Shown here: in pieces, positions 9,712-19,500 of the stretch | Layout of the letters: each line of letters starts with the position of its first letter | Numbering within the stretch: position 1 is the stretch's first letter | Assembly: GCA_965213545.1 (NCBI GenBank) | Contig: CBDBZL010000002.1 | Location: 992,001 to 1,056,000, forward strand | Direction: 5' to 3' | Origin: CBDBZL01 sp965213545 | GTDB lineage: Bacteria; Pseudomonadota; Alphaproteobacteria; Sphingomonadales; Sphingomonadaceae | DNA: 64,000 nt | The notes under the pieces: model-generated | The model's input: the letters and a program-made list of their open reading frames with translations, nothing else | Databases searched by the model: none | Told to the model about the DNA's origin: nothing | Made by a program: the position numbers and the translations under genes

Positions 9712-11328
9712 ATGATGACGGGTTTCCCCGGCCCGGGCGTGCCGCTGTCCCGCAGGCGGATATTGCGCAGCGCCGGAAGCACTTCGCTCGGTCTGCTGGC
9801 GGCAGGTGGCGCGTCGGGCCAAAGCACGGCGGGCACGTCTGCGGCCTGCGAGCCGGCGATGGCGCCGCATGGCCCGCTGGTAACGCTGCTGCAACAGCGA
9901 GGCTTGGACACGCGCGAATTTGGGGCGAAGTTCGATGGGGCGAGCGACGATGCGCCGGCATTGCAACGGGCGATCGATGCCGCGCACGAACAGCGCCGGT
10001 CGCTGCAGCTCCCGGGCGGCACCGCGCTGCTCGGTCAGCCGCTCAGCCTGATCGGGCGTGACCTGACGATCGTCGGCGAAGGCATGACCGCTACCGTGCT
10101 GCGCGCGTCCAGGGAAATGCCGGTGCTGATCGATATCGAGGAGAGCGCCGAACGGATCGTCTCCCCGGTCGCATTGATGCGTCTGGCGCTCGATGGTTCG
10201 GGCATGGTCTTGCGCAACCTTGCCATCCGCTATCGCCACCATTCCTGGCTGTTCGAAGTGCTTTCGACCGGAGCCGGCACGGGGTTTTGGGAACGCGACT
10301 GCTGGCTTTCGCGCCGCTACAACTGCCGCGCCCATGACAACCGCATTGGCTGGCACGTGGTGGGCTCCAACCATTCGAGCCTGTGGGAAGCCTGCACCAT
10401 TACCGCCTGCACACACACGCACCTGGCGATCGGCAACGAGGGCACAGCGACCGACGGCAATGCCTCGCTGCTGTTTCGCGGCTGCGACGTGGAGTTCGGG
10501 ACCGGGCACGGCGTCGCGGTGGCCGCGGGTGTCAATGCGGTGTTCGACGGATGCTATCTGGGCGAGAATATCGGCGGCGACACGCTGCGCAACGAGGGCT
10601 TCGTGGTGATGCGCGGCGGCACTTTCTTCTTCGGTGGCGGTGCGGGCGTGGGCATCCGGCCGATAGGCGGAATGACCAGCCTGGAGCATGTGACGATCAA
10701 TGCGCAAAGCGGCGGCATCGCTATGCTGGTCAATCTCACTCCAACGCAGGCTGAAGCGGGCCATGGCCAGGTTCGCATTACCGAGGCTAACGCCAATCTG
10801 CCCGTCGGCGGCGACCCGGTGCTTCAGGGTGACCCACTAGCCCGCGTGCCGATGACGGTGTTCGCTGCGCGCCTCGGGCGCGACTGGGAAAGCTGGGGGG
10901 TTAATGCCGTCATCACCCAGCAGCACTCGCCCGGCGGCCTGCCCGATGGACGCGAAGTGAGCTGCACCGCTGTTCGCGGCAATCCGGCGCTGATGGGTCT
11001 GCGTGCGCCGCTCACGCCTCAAAGATGGCGCGAAGCCGCCCCCGTTTATCTGGCCTGCGTCTATCGCTCGAGCGCGCCGTTCGCCCTCAGACTTAGGTCG
11101 GCCGGCGGCGATGCCACGCATCCAATGATCGAGGTTCCCGCCTCGCCCTCCCGCGCGACCTATGTCAACGTATCGCTGCGGCTTCCCGCAACCGGGTTCT
11201 CGGTAATCGAGGCGGTGATGCAAGCCGTACCCGGCGCCCGGCTCGGTCTGCAGGAACTCACGCTGGCCGATGGCACCAATATCCAAGGCCCGGCCGGCAA
11301 TTTGCGAACCCTGGCGCTTGCACAATGA
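9712..11328 (+). CDS. Tat-exported right-handed beta-helix protein (pectate-lyase superfamily-like)
   Basis: 538 residues. The N-terminus carries a twin-arginine motif, SRRRILRSAG, followed by SLGLLAAGGASG, so export is predicted to be by Tat. The segment FGAKFDGASDDAPALQRAID is the usual opening of Pfam pectate_lyase_3 beta-helices, followed by many G-rich turns (FGGGAGVGIRPIGG). Such proteins in polysaccharide loci act as lyases, hydrolases or epimerases on the polymer, or as structural proteins; no catalytic residue can be named. The two tandem ATGs at 9712 and 9715 lie just upstream of the Tat motif. It overlaps nothing on its strand. Confidence 0.68.
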   Translation: MMTGFPGPGVPLSRRRILRSAGSTSLGLLAAGGASGQSTAGTSAACEPAMAPHGPLVTLLQQRGLDTREFGAKFDGASDDAPALQRAIDAAHEQRRSLQLPGGTALLGQPLSLIGRDLTIVGEGMTATVLRASREMPVLIDIEESAERIVSPVALMRLALDGSGMVLRNLAIRYRHHSWLFEVLSTGAGTGFWERDCWLSRRYNCRAHDNRIGWHVVGSNHSSLWEACTITACTHTHLAIGNEGTATDGNASLLFRGCDVEFGTGHGVAVAAGVNAVFDGCYLGENIGGDTLRNEGFVVMRGGTFFFGGGAGVGIRPIGGMTSLEHVTINAQSGGIAMLVNLTPTQAEAGHGQVRITEANANLPVGGDPVLQGDPLARVPMTVFAARLGRDWESWGVNAVITQQHSPGGLPDGREVSCTAVRGNPALMGLRAPLTPQRWREAAPVYLACVYRSSAPFALRLRSAGGDATHPMIEVPASPSRATYVNVSLRLPATGFSVIEAVMQAVPGARLGLQELTLADGTNIQGPAGNLRTLALAQ

Positions 11329-11359
11329 GCCGTGTCGTTTTGCCCTCCTGCCGGTCGAC

Positions 11360-12646
11360 ATGATGAACAGCCCACCCGCATCTGCCCGCCAGCGGCCATC
11401 CTCGGACCCCCTGACGCAGGCGGGGCAAGGCGCGGTCATCCCGGTGCTGCTCCTCGCCGGCCTGCTGTTCTTCCCGCCCGCGCTTCCGTTCCTGCTCAAT
11501 GTCTCCTCCTTCCTCATCGGCACGATCATCTTGTGCCTGGGTCTGCTGTTTGCCTATGTCGCGGGCATTATTCCGGTTCGCCGCACCGAAGCCTTCACCG
11601 AGATGGCGGCGTTCGGCGGCGCACTGATCGCCTTTGTCATCGTCCACCTGACGATCTGTTCGCTGGTAGGACCGGTCGCGCTGTTCCGCGCGCTGCAGAC
11701 ATTGCCGATCCTGGGTGTATTCCTGCTCAGCGTTCCCGTGGTGGTGGCAGCCATCTTCGAGCGGGACAAGCACGCCATCGACCGGGCGGTGCTGATCGTC
11801 TTGGCTGGCTACGCGCTGTCCGGTGTGCTGAGCATAATCGAGCTTCAGCCGCCCGGCTTTTACGGCGAGAAGCCCACGTTCCCCTTCACCGAGCCTTCCT
11901 TCCTCGCCTTCACCATCGCCCCGGTGCTCATCTATTTCTGCGTGACCCACTCCTTCGTCTGGCGCTGGGCGGCGGTGGCCGCGGTGATCGGCTTTGCGGT
12001 TGTCGTCTCGAACCTGACCACGGTTGCCACCGCGCTGCTGGTGATCCTCACCTTCGCCCGCTGGTGGCAGATCGGCGGGGCGGTGGCGGCGGGCTATCTG
12101 GTCTGGCCTTATGTCGACCAGGACTATTTCATCGAGCGGCTGACGCTGTCGGTAGAAACCACCAACCTGACCGCGCTGGTCTATCAGCAGGGTTGGCAGA
12201 TGCTCGATGAATCGCTTCGGGTCACCAGTGGCTGGGGCCGGGGCTTGCAGCAACTGGGCGCCGGTTACACTAACACCATCGCCTCCTACCGCATCAATCA
12301 GATCATGGGGGGAGACGTGAACCTGCTCGATGGCGGCTTCCTGCTGGCCAAGACCGGCAGCGAGTTCGGCGTGCTGGGGCTTGGCGCCATCGCCGCGCTG
12401 ACGGTGTTCGCCGGCTTTGCGCTGCTGCGACTGCGTGCCTTTGCGCGTGGCAAGCAGGACTATCCGCGCCCCGTGGTACTGGCCTATTCCTCGGTGGTGG
12501 GCAGCATGGTCGAGATCTATCTGCGCGGAAGCACCTATTTCACCGGCACCATATTGCTTCTCAGCGCGGCGATCTTCTACCTCATCAACACCAGGCAGCC
12601 GCGTGGCGGCGCGACCGACCGGCATCGCGCGATGCCGGGCCGCTAG
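11360..12646 (+). CDS. Second polymerase-like polytopic membrane protein (Wzy-like)
   Basis: About 428 residues with roughly ten hydrophobic segments from residue 25 on and a long periplasmic loop in the second half (GWGRGLQQLGAG to DVNLLDGGFLLAKTG). Topology and the late loop match Wzy-type polymerases, but the HAHNDY-type signature of the gene at 4075 is absent. The start is one of the tandem ATGs at 11360/11363 after the beta-helix gene stop (11328). A locus with two polymerase-like proteins may use one as polymerase and one as ligase. Confidence 0.62.
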   Translation: MMNSPPASARQRPSSDPLTQAGQGAVIPVLLLAGLLFFPPALPFLLNVSSFLIGTIILCLGLLFAYVAGIIPVRRTEAFTEMAAFGGALIAFVIVHLTICSLVGPVALFRALQTLPILGVFLLSVPVVVAAIFERDKHAIDRAVLIVLAGYALSGVLSIIELQPPGFYGEKPTFPFTEPSFLAFTIAPVLIYFCVTHSFVWRWAAVAAVIGFAVVVSNLTTVATALLVILTFARWWQIGGAVAAGYLVWPYVDQDYFIERLTLSVETTNLTALVYQQGWQMLDESLRVTSGWGRGLQQLGAGYTNTIASYRINQIMGGDVNLLDGGFLLAKTGSEFGVLGLGAIAALTVFAGFALLRLRAFARGKQDYPRPVVLAYSSVVGSMVEIYLRGSTYFTGTILLLSAAIFYLINTRQPRGGATDRHRAMPGR

Positions 12647-12658
12647 CGCCCGCAGGGC

Positions 12659-13858
12659 ATGACGGGGCAGGCGGAAGACAAGGTCCGGATCGGGGTCAAT
12701 CTGCTGGTCCTGACAGATCGCCCGCCCGGCGGCACCGGGTATCATGCGATCAGCCTGTTCGAGGCGCTGGTCGAGGCCGAGCAGGACGGAACGACGCGCG
12801 CGCAAATACTCGGCTTCGCGGCGGGCGCGGCCGCACAGCATTTCTCGCCGGCAGCCCGGGAGCGGCTGGTCATGTTGCCACCGGGTCGGGGCTGGCGGCG
12901 CGCGCTCAACGAGTGGGTCCGGCTGCCGCTCGCCGCTCGGCGGGCGGGGATCACCTGGATGATCAACCCCGCCTTCTTCGGCGCACCATGGGGCAGCCCG
13001 AAGCGCGCGCTGATCATCCACGATCTCTATTTCCGCAGCGTGCCGCATCTGGTCCCCTCGCGGCGGCGGGTGCTGCTGCGCGCGGTAATGCCGCTGCTCG
13101 GCGCGCGCAGCGACATCATCTTCACCGTCTCGAACGCCACTCGAACGGAACTGGCGCGGTTCTATCCCGGGCTGGCGAAACGCACGCTCCTGCTGCCGAG
13201 CGGCAACCGCGCTCTGCTATCTCCAGGCGACCAGCGGACAGAACGGGATGATCGACCAGCCCCGCCCCGGTCCGCGTACCTGCCCGCTCAAGTAAGGCAG
13301 CCCTACCTGCTGATGGTGGGCCATCTCACCGCCAACAAATCCCCACAGACCGTTGTCGCCGCCATGGCCGCGCTCAACCAAGTCGGGCGTGATCTCACGC
13401 TGGTCCATGTCGGCGACGATGCCGGGCGGCTGGGACCGCTCGGCACCGAGATGTGCGGGCCGGGCGATATCGTCGCACTCGGACCGCAGCCTGACCGGGT
13501 TCTTGCCGCCTGCTATGAACATTGCACCGCGCTGGTGATCCCCTCGATCCGCGAAGGCTTCGGCCTGCCGCTGATCGAGGCGCAGGCGCATGGCGCACCG
13601 GTCATCGCCTCCTCCTGCGACGCGCTGATGGAGGTGGGCGGCGATGCAGCGCTCTATTTCCCGGTCGGATCGGTGACGGCCTGCGCCGAAGCCATCAGCC
13701 TGGTGCTTGATAATGCGGTCACCCGCGACCGGCTGATCGAGCGCGGCTATGCCAACGCCGCGCGGTTCCGGTGGGACCGGACGGCCAGGTTACTGCTCGA
13801 ACACATTGGCCTTGCCGCAGTAGGATCAGGTGCCGGCGGTCAATCGGGCGATCAATGA
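12659..13858 (+). CDS. Glycosyltransferase, GT4/GT-B family
   Basis: 399-residue GT-B enzyme. The N-terminal Rossmann half starts VRIGVNLLVL with a glycine-rich acceptor loop (DRPPGGTGYHAIS). The C-terminal donor half has LMVGHLTANKSPQTV, VALGPQPDRVLAACY and the GT4 motif SIREGFGLPLIEAQAHGAPV with the E-x7-E arrangement. It transfers a sugar from an NDP donor onto the lipid-linked repeat unit at the cytoplasmic face; sugar identity cannot be read. Start ATG 12659 lies 13 bp after the polymerase stop. Its 3' end overlaps the opposing GT4 gene by 33 bp. Confidence 0.86.
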   Translation: MTGQAEDKVRIGVNLLVLTDRPPGGTGYHAISLFEALVEAEQDGTTRAQILGFAAGAAAQHFSPAARERLVMLPPGRGWRRALNEWVRLPLAARRAGITWMINPAFFGAPWGSPKRALIIHDLYFRSVPHLVPSRRRVLLRAVMPLLGARSDIIFTVSNATRTELARFYPGLAKRTLLLPSGNRALLSPGDQRTERDDRPAPPRSAYLPAQVRQPYLLMVGHLTANKSPQTVVAAMAALNQVGRDLTLVHVGDDAGRLGPLGTEMCGPGDIVALGPQPDRVLAACYEHCTALVIPSIREGFGLPLIEAQAHGAPVIASSCDALMEVGGDAALYFPVGSVTACAEAISLVLDNAVTRDRLIERGYANAARFRWDRTARLLLEHIGLAAVGSGAGGQSGDQ

Positions 13859-14959
13859 GGCATAGCGCTCACCCACCGGGCCAAGGCTGTATTCGCTGCG
13901 AAAGGCCTGCGCGGCGCCCGCAGCCAGCCGGTCATAAAGCGCCTGGTCGGTCGCCAGCGCCGTAAGCTGCTTCGCCAGGTCCTGCGCATCACCCGGCTGA
14001 GCCAGCAGGCCCGTCTCGCCGTGACGGTTGACCAGCGGCACGCCCGATCGTGCAAGGTCTGTCGCGACCACCGGCTTGCCCGCAGCCATCATCTCGATCT
14101 GGGTGAGACCATACATCTCCTGCGCCGTGACCGATGGCAAGCAGCCGAAATGGGCGAGTTCGACCAGATCGGCCATCTCGTCATCGGAAACCTGTCCGGT
14201 CATGATCACCCGCTCATTAAGACCCAGCTCGGCGATCTGGCACCTGAGCGCCTCTTCCAGCGGCCCGCCGCCCGCGACCACGCAGAACAGGCCGTCAACC
14301 AGCGCCATGGCGCGGATCAGCACGTCGAACCCCTTGTAGGGAACCAATCGCCCGGCCGCCAGAACCACCGACCGGCCACACGCACGCTCGCCGATCTGCA
14401 CGATCCGCTGCGACGGCTGCGCGCCCGGGCGCGGCGGCTGAGGCACAAACGGGAATGCGATCACCTCCCCCTTTGACACCAGATGCTTCGCCCTGTTGGA
14501 CGCGGTGAGATGGACCCTGGTCGGCGCGACGATGGCATCGGCGCGGCGGGCAATGGCGATATCAACCGGTCCGGTAAATCGTCCCAGCACGCGATGATCG
14601 AAGTCGGCATGCCACAACACGATCAGCGGTTTGCGCCACCCCGCCAGCACGGCCAGCGCGCCGAGCGGATTGGGGACATGCAGGATGGCGGCATCATATT
14701 GGGGCGACAGGCGGGCAACCTGGCGCACATAATCCCATGAAAAGGTCTTGTTGCCCGCCACCACCGCGTTGGTCGGACTGCGCATGACGCGGTAGCCCGC
14801 CTCCTCGTGGTCGCCTGTGCTGCCGAGCGCCATGCATAACACATCGGCGCGCACATTCGCCGTTGCCAAAGCCTCGCTCAGGTTCCGGGTAACGGTCTCG
14901 ATCCCGCCGACATCGGGATGAAAATGCTTGCCGATCTGGAGGATGCGCGATCGCGCCAT
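13826..14959 (-). CDS. Glycosyltransferase, GT4 family
   Basis: 377 residues. N-terminal half: ILQIGKHFHPDVGGIETV with the HP.GGIE motif typical of GT4. C-terminal half: LAAGRLVPYKGFDVLIRA, VVAGGGPLEEALR, and EMYGLTQIEMMAAGKPVV, which holds the conserved glutamates. Predicted to add a hexose to a lipid-linked oligosaccharide. It is alone on the minus strand, convergent with the GT4 at 12659 and divergent from the initiating transferase at 15100. Confidence 0.87.
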   Translation of the reverse strand: MARSRILQIGKHFHPDVGGIETVTRNLSEALATANVRADVLCMALGSTGDHEEAGYRVMRSPTNAVVAGNKTFSWDYVRQVARLSPQYDAAILHVPNPLGALAVLAGWRKPLIVLWHADFDHRVLGRFTGPVDIAIARRADAIVAPTRVHLTASNRAKHLVSKGEVIAFPFVPQPPRPGAQPSQRIVQIGERACGRSVVLAAGRLVPYKGFDVLIRAMALVDGLFCVVAGGGPLEEALRCQIAELGLNERVIMTGQVSDDEMADLVELAHFGCLPSVTAQEMYGLTQIEMMAAGKPVVATDLARSGVPLVNRHGETGLLAQPGDAQDLAKQLTALATDQALYDRLAAGAAQAFRSEYSLGPVGERYASLIARLTAGT

Positions 14960-15099
14960 GCAATTCGCCTAGCGGAACACGGGAAAGTGTTGCTGATTGG
15001 CCAATGCCTGACCGGTTGTCTACACGGCCCGACCCGTATCACTTGATCCAAGGCTTCCTGGTGCCGTAGTCCTTCGGGTAGCCTGATGACACAAAACTG

Positions 15100-16479
15100 A
15101 TGTATGTCGATATCAAACAGCGCGGGCAGGCCCTGCGACCCGGCACGGATGCGGCGCGCCGTCCCGCTGGCAACGCGTTCAGCCGGTGGATGTCGACCTT
15201 CAGGGGGCAGTCGCTCGCCCTGATGCTGCTCGGCATTCTGCTTCCGGTGCTTGTCAGGCACGGCATACCAGGCGAATTGCTGCTTGCCTCGGCGTCCTTC
15301 CAAAACAGTCTTTATGCGTGCGCGCTGGCGGCGCTGTTCGGGCTGATCGTCACCCGCCGCGTCTCGGCATTTCCGGGCACCAAGTCCTATTCGCTGGTGC
15401 TGCCCAGCTACGCGATTGCCTTTGGCCTGGCGGCGCTGGCGCTGCTGTCGCTGCGTGCTGATTATAGCGCCTCGCTGCTGTTCCTGAGCTTCGCCGCGTG
15501 TGCGGTGACCGGCTTTGGAATCGTCTACGCTACGCGGAGCAGCGCTGTGCTGACCTTCTTCCTGGTTCCCAATGGCGGCGTCGATCTGATGCACGAGGTT
15601 CCGGACGTGAACTGGATCCTGCTGACCGAACCCGAGCTTCCGGACTTTCCCGGTGCGGTGATCGTGGCCGACCTGCGCGCCGAGCATGGCTTCGAATGGG
15701 AGCACATGCTGGCCCGGGCGGCGCTGGAGGGCGTGCCAGTCTATCACAGCAAGAACGTGCGCGAATCGATTACCGGCAGAGTGCATATCGAGCACTTGTC
15801 CGAAAATCACCTAGGCACGCTGTCGGTCAATGTGGTCTACCGCAAGCTCAAGCGGGCTTTCGATCTTGCGGTGTGCAGCGCGCTGCTGGTGCTGCTGGCA
15901 CTGCCCATGCTGGTGCTGGCGCTGCTGATCAGGCTCGATTCGCCGGGATCTGCGGTGTTCCGCCAGCACCGTATCGGATACGGCGGCAAACCGTTCCTCA
16001 TGCTCAAGTTTCGCACCATGCACGAGCGCCGCGTGCAGCCGCGTGAGCCGGGCGAGGATGGGACGGGTCACCGGCCGCTCGATCCGCCGCTCGATCCCGT
16101 GCAGCAGGCGATCACCGCCACTGACGACGCGCGGATCACCCGCATCGGCCGGTTCCTGCGGCGCACGCGGATCGACGAACTGCCGCAGCTGGTCAACGTG
16201 ATGATCGGCCAGATGAGCCTGATCGGACCCCGGCCCGAGGCGACCGCGCTGTCGGGCTGGTACAGCAAGGAGGTGCCGTTCTACCTCTATCGCCATATCG
16301 TGCGCCCGGGCATCACCGGCTGGGCGCAGGTCAACCAGGGGCATGTCGCCGAGCTCGAGGACGTCAACCTCAAGCTCCACTACGACTTCTTCTACATCAA
16401 GAACTTCTCGTTCTGGATCGACCTGCTCATCGCCATGAAGACCTTCCGCATCATCATCACCGGCTTCGGCGCCAAATAG
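15100..16479 (+). CDS. Initiating polyprenyl-phosphate sugar-phosphotransferase (PHPT/WbaP family)
   Basis: 459 residues. Hydrophobic segments near 38-130 precede a middle nucleotide-binding-like region and a membrane segment at about 255-275 (DLAVCSALLVLLALPML), followed by the bacterial sugar-transferase domain. Catalytic signatures: RQHRIGYGGKPF, LKFRTMHE, RIDELPQL (Asp-Glu pair) and GPRPE, then HIVRPGITGWAQVN. It transfers hexose-1-phosphate to undecaprenyl phosphate, the first step of repeat-unit assembly. ATG 15100 lacks a strong ribosome-binding site; ATG 15190 is an alternative that keeps all membrane segments. Confidence 0.9.
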   Translation: MYVDIKQRGQALRPGTDAARRPAGNAFSRWMSTFRGQSLALMLLGILLPVLVRHGIPGELLLASASFQNSLYACALAALFGLIVTRRVSAFPGTKSYSLVLPSYAIAFGLAALALLSLRADYSASLLFLSFAACAVTGFGIVYATRSSAVLTFFLVPNGGVDLMHEVPDVNWILLTEPELPDFPGAVIVADLRAEHGFEWEHMLARAALEGVPVYHSKNVRESITGRVHIEHLSENHLGTLSVNVVYRKLKRAFDLAVCSALLVLLALPMLVLALLIRLDSPGSAVFRQHRIGYGGKPFLMLKFRTMHERRVQPREPGEDGTGHRPLDPPLDPVQQAITATDDARITRIGRFLRRTRIDELPQLVNVMIGQMSLIGPRPEATALSGWYSKEVPFYLYRHIVRPGITGWAQVNQGHVAELEDVNLKLHYDFFYIKNFSFWIDLLIAMKTFRIIITGFGAK

Positions 16480-16483
16480 CCTT

Positions 16484-16513
16484 CCGGTCGCGGATTCTGC
16501 GCATGGCGACCGG
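16484..16513. terminator. Hairpin between convergent genes, likely bidirectional terminator
   Basis: Perfect 8-bp inverted repeat CCGGTCGC (16484-16491) and GCGACCGG (16506-16513) with a 14-nt loop, lying in the 36-bp gap between the initiating transferase stop and the RTX gene stop. No long T-run follows, so intrinsic termination may be weak. Confidence 0.5.
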
Positions 16514-16515
16514 TG

Positions 16516-19500
16516 CTATGGCGTGAAGGTATCGATATAGAGCAGCTCGGGCGCGGCGGGGGATGCCATCATCATGTCCATCCCGCCACCCGGCGCCTGC
16601 ATGGCTGTGGTCGGCACGGGCGCATAGCCCAGGTCACTGGCGGTGAAGGCCGAGGCCTGGACCTCGGCGAAGGCGAGCAGCGTGGCAAACCCTGATTCGG
16701 TGCCGGCGCTGCCATCGCGATCGATCTGGAGCAACGTGTCGGCGCCCTGCTGAACGAGCCGCAAGTGCCCGCTGGCGAACGGATTGGTCCCTTCGTCCCA
16801 GTTATCTGTCTTAAAAAACAGATACTCGCCCAGAGCGACTCGGTCGATGCCATTAGCAAAATCGGTAATGGTGGTGCTGCTACCATCTTTGATTGTGTAT
16901 GTGGTGCTGGCCAGCTTAAGAACATCCGCACCTTCGCCCAGCGTAATCTGTTCGCCGCCACCCACGTTGGTGATGGTCACCCAGTCATCGCCCGCGCCTG
17001 CATCAATGACGGTTGCAAGCGCTGAGTTCATGATGATATTGTCATTGCCTGTGCCGCCCCTGACGGTGACCGTGTCGAGAAAGCGGTCGGACCAAAAGAA
17101 GATGTTGTCATCACCCGCTCCGCCATCGAGCAGCAAGGTGCTGGCGGGTTGCCCGGAAGAAGTGCCGGACATTCCAGTCGCGCGGCTGGAGCGCGAGATG
17201 ACCAGCGTATCATTGCCGTCCTGGCCAAACAGCTGATCGTTGCCCCCGTCCCTATCGGTCAGAGAGTCGGCAGAGTTGTCGATCCCGGTATTGCCGGAAT
17301 TATTTCCGTAAAGAACATCATCGCCCAGCCCACCGTCGAGCCGGTCCTGGCCTTGCCCGCCCTCCAGCATGTCATTGCCCGCGCGACCGTTCAGCGTATC
17401 ATCGCCGCCAAGCCCCTGCAAAAGATCGGCGCCCTGGGTGCCTAACAGCGTATCAGCACCATTGGTGCCCGCGATAGTCTCGCCCGGCGCCTGAGAGCCG
17501 TCTGACCCAAAGCCGATATCCGTTATCGTCAGCGACGCGGCGGTGATATTGGCGAAGGTCAAAAGCGTGACGAAGCCGGCGCCGGTGCCGGTGCCGTCGC
17601 GGTCTAGCTCGATCAGCGTATCGGCGCCTTGTTGCGTCAACCGCAGGTGCCCTGTTCCGAAGGGGTTGGCCGACGGGTCCCAACCGAACAGCATGGTGGA
17701 CAGATAATCATCCATCTCGAGCCTGTCGGAGCCCGAGACGAAATCGGTGATCAGCGTAAGATTGCCAATCGAGGAAGCAAAGGCTTCGCTCCTCAGTCGC
17801 AACCGGTCCGCGCCGGCGCCTAGCGTGACGGTCTGGTCGCCGCCGGACATCTCGATCGCAACCAAGTCATTGCCCTCGCCCGCATCGATCATGCTTTTGA
17901 ACACCGATCCGGTCAAGATATCGTCATTGCCGACACCTCCTCTGATTGTCACCGTATCGACGAACCGGTTGCTGGACCAGAATCGGATGTTGTCGTCACC
18001 TTCACCGCCATCGAGCAGCACCGTGCTCGCCGGTGCTTCGAGCTCGCCACGACCGAACTGATTCGCGGTGTAGCGCGATACCCATACTGCGTCGTTGCCG
18101 TCCTGCCCGAACAACTGGTCGTCCCCACCGTCGACATCGTTGAGAAGGTCGTTAGACGTATCGGACCCGATATTGCCCTCGTTGTTGCCGTAAAGGATAT
18201 CATCTCCCAAGCCACCATTGAGCCGGTCCAAGCCTGCGCCGCCCTCGAGTATGTCATCGCCCGCGAGTCCTTGCAGGTGGTCATCGCCGGCCAACCCTTG
18301 CATTCGGTCGCGGCCGCCAGTTCCGGTGAGGAAGTCGGTACCGTCGGTGCCGGTGAGCGTCCGTATGTTCGAAGCCGAGCCATCGGGTGAATATCCCAGA
18401 TCCTGCACACCAAGGGTGGATGCGGCAAGATTGTCGAAGGTCAGCAACGTGGCAAAGCCGGCCCCGGCGCCCACGCTTCCGTCCCGATCGAGCTGGAGCA
18501 GCGTATCCCCGCCCTGCTGAACGAGGCGCAGATGGCCCGATCCGAAGGGATTGGAGGACGAATCCCAGTTCTGCAACGTCGCGCCGAGATACTGGTCGAT
18601 GTCGAGCCGATCGACCCCGGGCGCAAAGTCGGTGATCACGAACGAGTTCGCCAGCGCGAAGGCGAAACTGTTGCTCTTGAGCATCAGAACGTCCGCGCCG
18701 GCGCCCAGCGTGACCAAGAGCTGGCGGCTGGCGGCGGACAGGCTGACCCTGTCATTGCCATCACCTGCATCAATCGTGGCCGACAGAACCTGATCTACCG
18801 AGATGTCGTCATTGCCCGTGCCGCCTCTGATGGTCACCGTATCAAGCGCGCGACCGTCACCAGTGAATACACTGATCTGGTCATCGCCGGAACCGCCGTC
18901 GAGCAGCACAGTGCTTGCCGGGCCGGTAAAGCGCGAAACCCTTAGCGTGTCCCAGCCGGCCTGACCGAACAAACGGTCATTGCCGCCCTCGTCGTCGATC
19001 AACGTATCAAATGAGTCATCGATGCCAAAATTGGTTTCGTTGTTGCCGTAGAGCACATCATCGCCCAGACCACCGTTGAGGAAGTCCCGGCCTCGGCCCC
19101 CCTCAAGCACGTCATTGCCCGCACGCCCGTTCAAGGTGTCATCGCCGCCCAGACCCTGCAAAAGGTCGGCGCCGGCGGACCCGTTCAGCGTATCCGCGCT
19201 GTCGGTACCGGTTATGGTAAAGGCGTCGCGGGCGAACAATGCGTAAGAGCCGGTCGCGCCCCCGGTGGCGGCAACGGTCACATAATAGGTGGCGCTGGCC
19301 GGAGCGATGAAGCTGTTTCGCGGATCGGACGCTTCAGACCGCGACAGCACGCGGCCGGTCGCATCATGAATGGTGAGCACCGCGCCCGCATTGGCCACGG
19401 TGACGCCGAAGGTAACGCCGGTGCCGCTTGCCAGGTCGATGGCGAACCAGTCCTGGTCGCCGGTGCTGTCGATCGCCCCGGTGACATTGTCCGCCAGCAC

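Noticed and set aside
11258..13048. 596-codon open frame on the minus strand (Asp/Arg/Gln-rich)
   Set aside because: It runs antisense to the polymerase and GT4 genes, which have clear motifs. High GC makes long shadow frames; its composition is that of a complement of hydrophobic codons.
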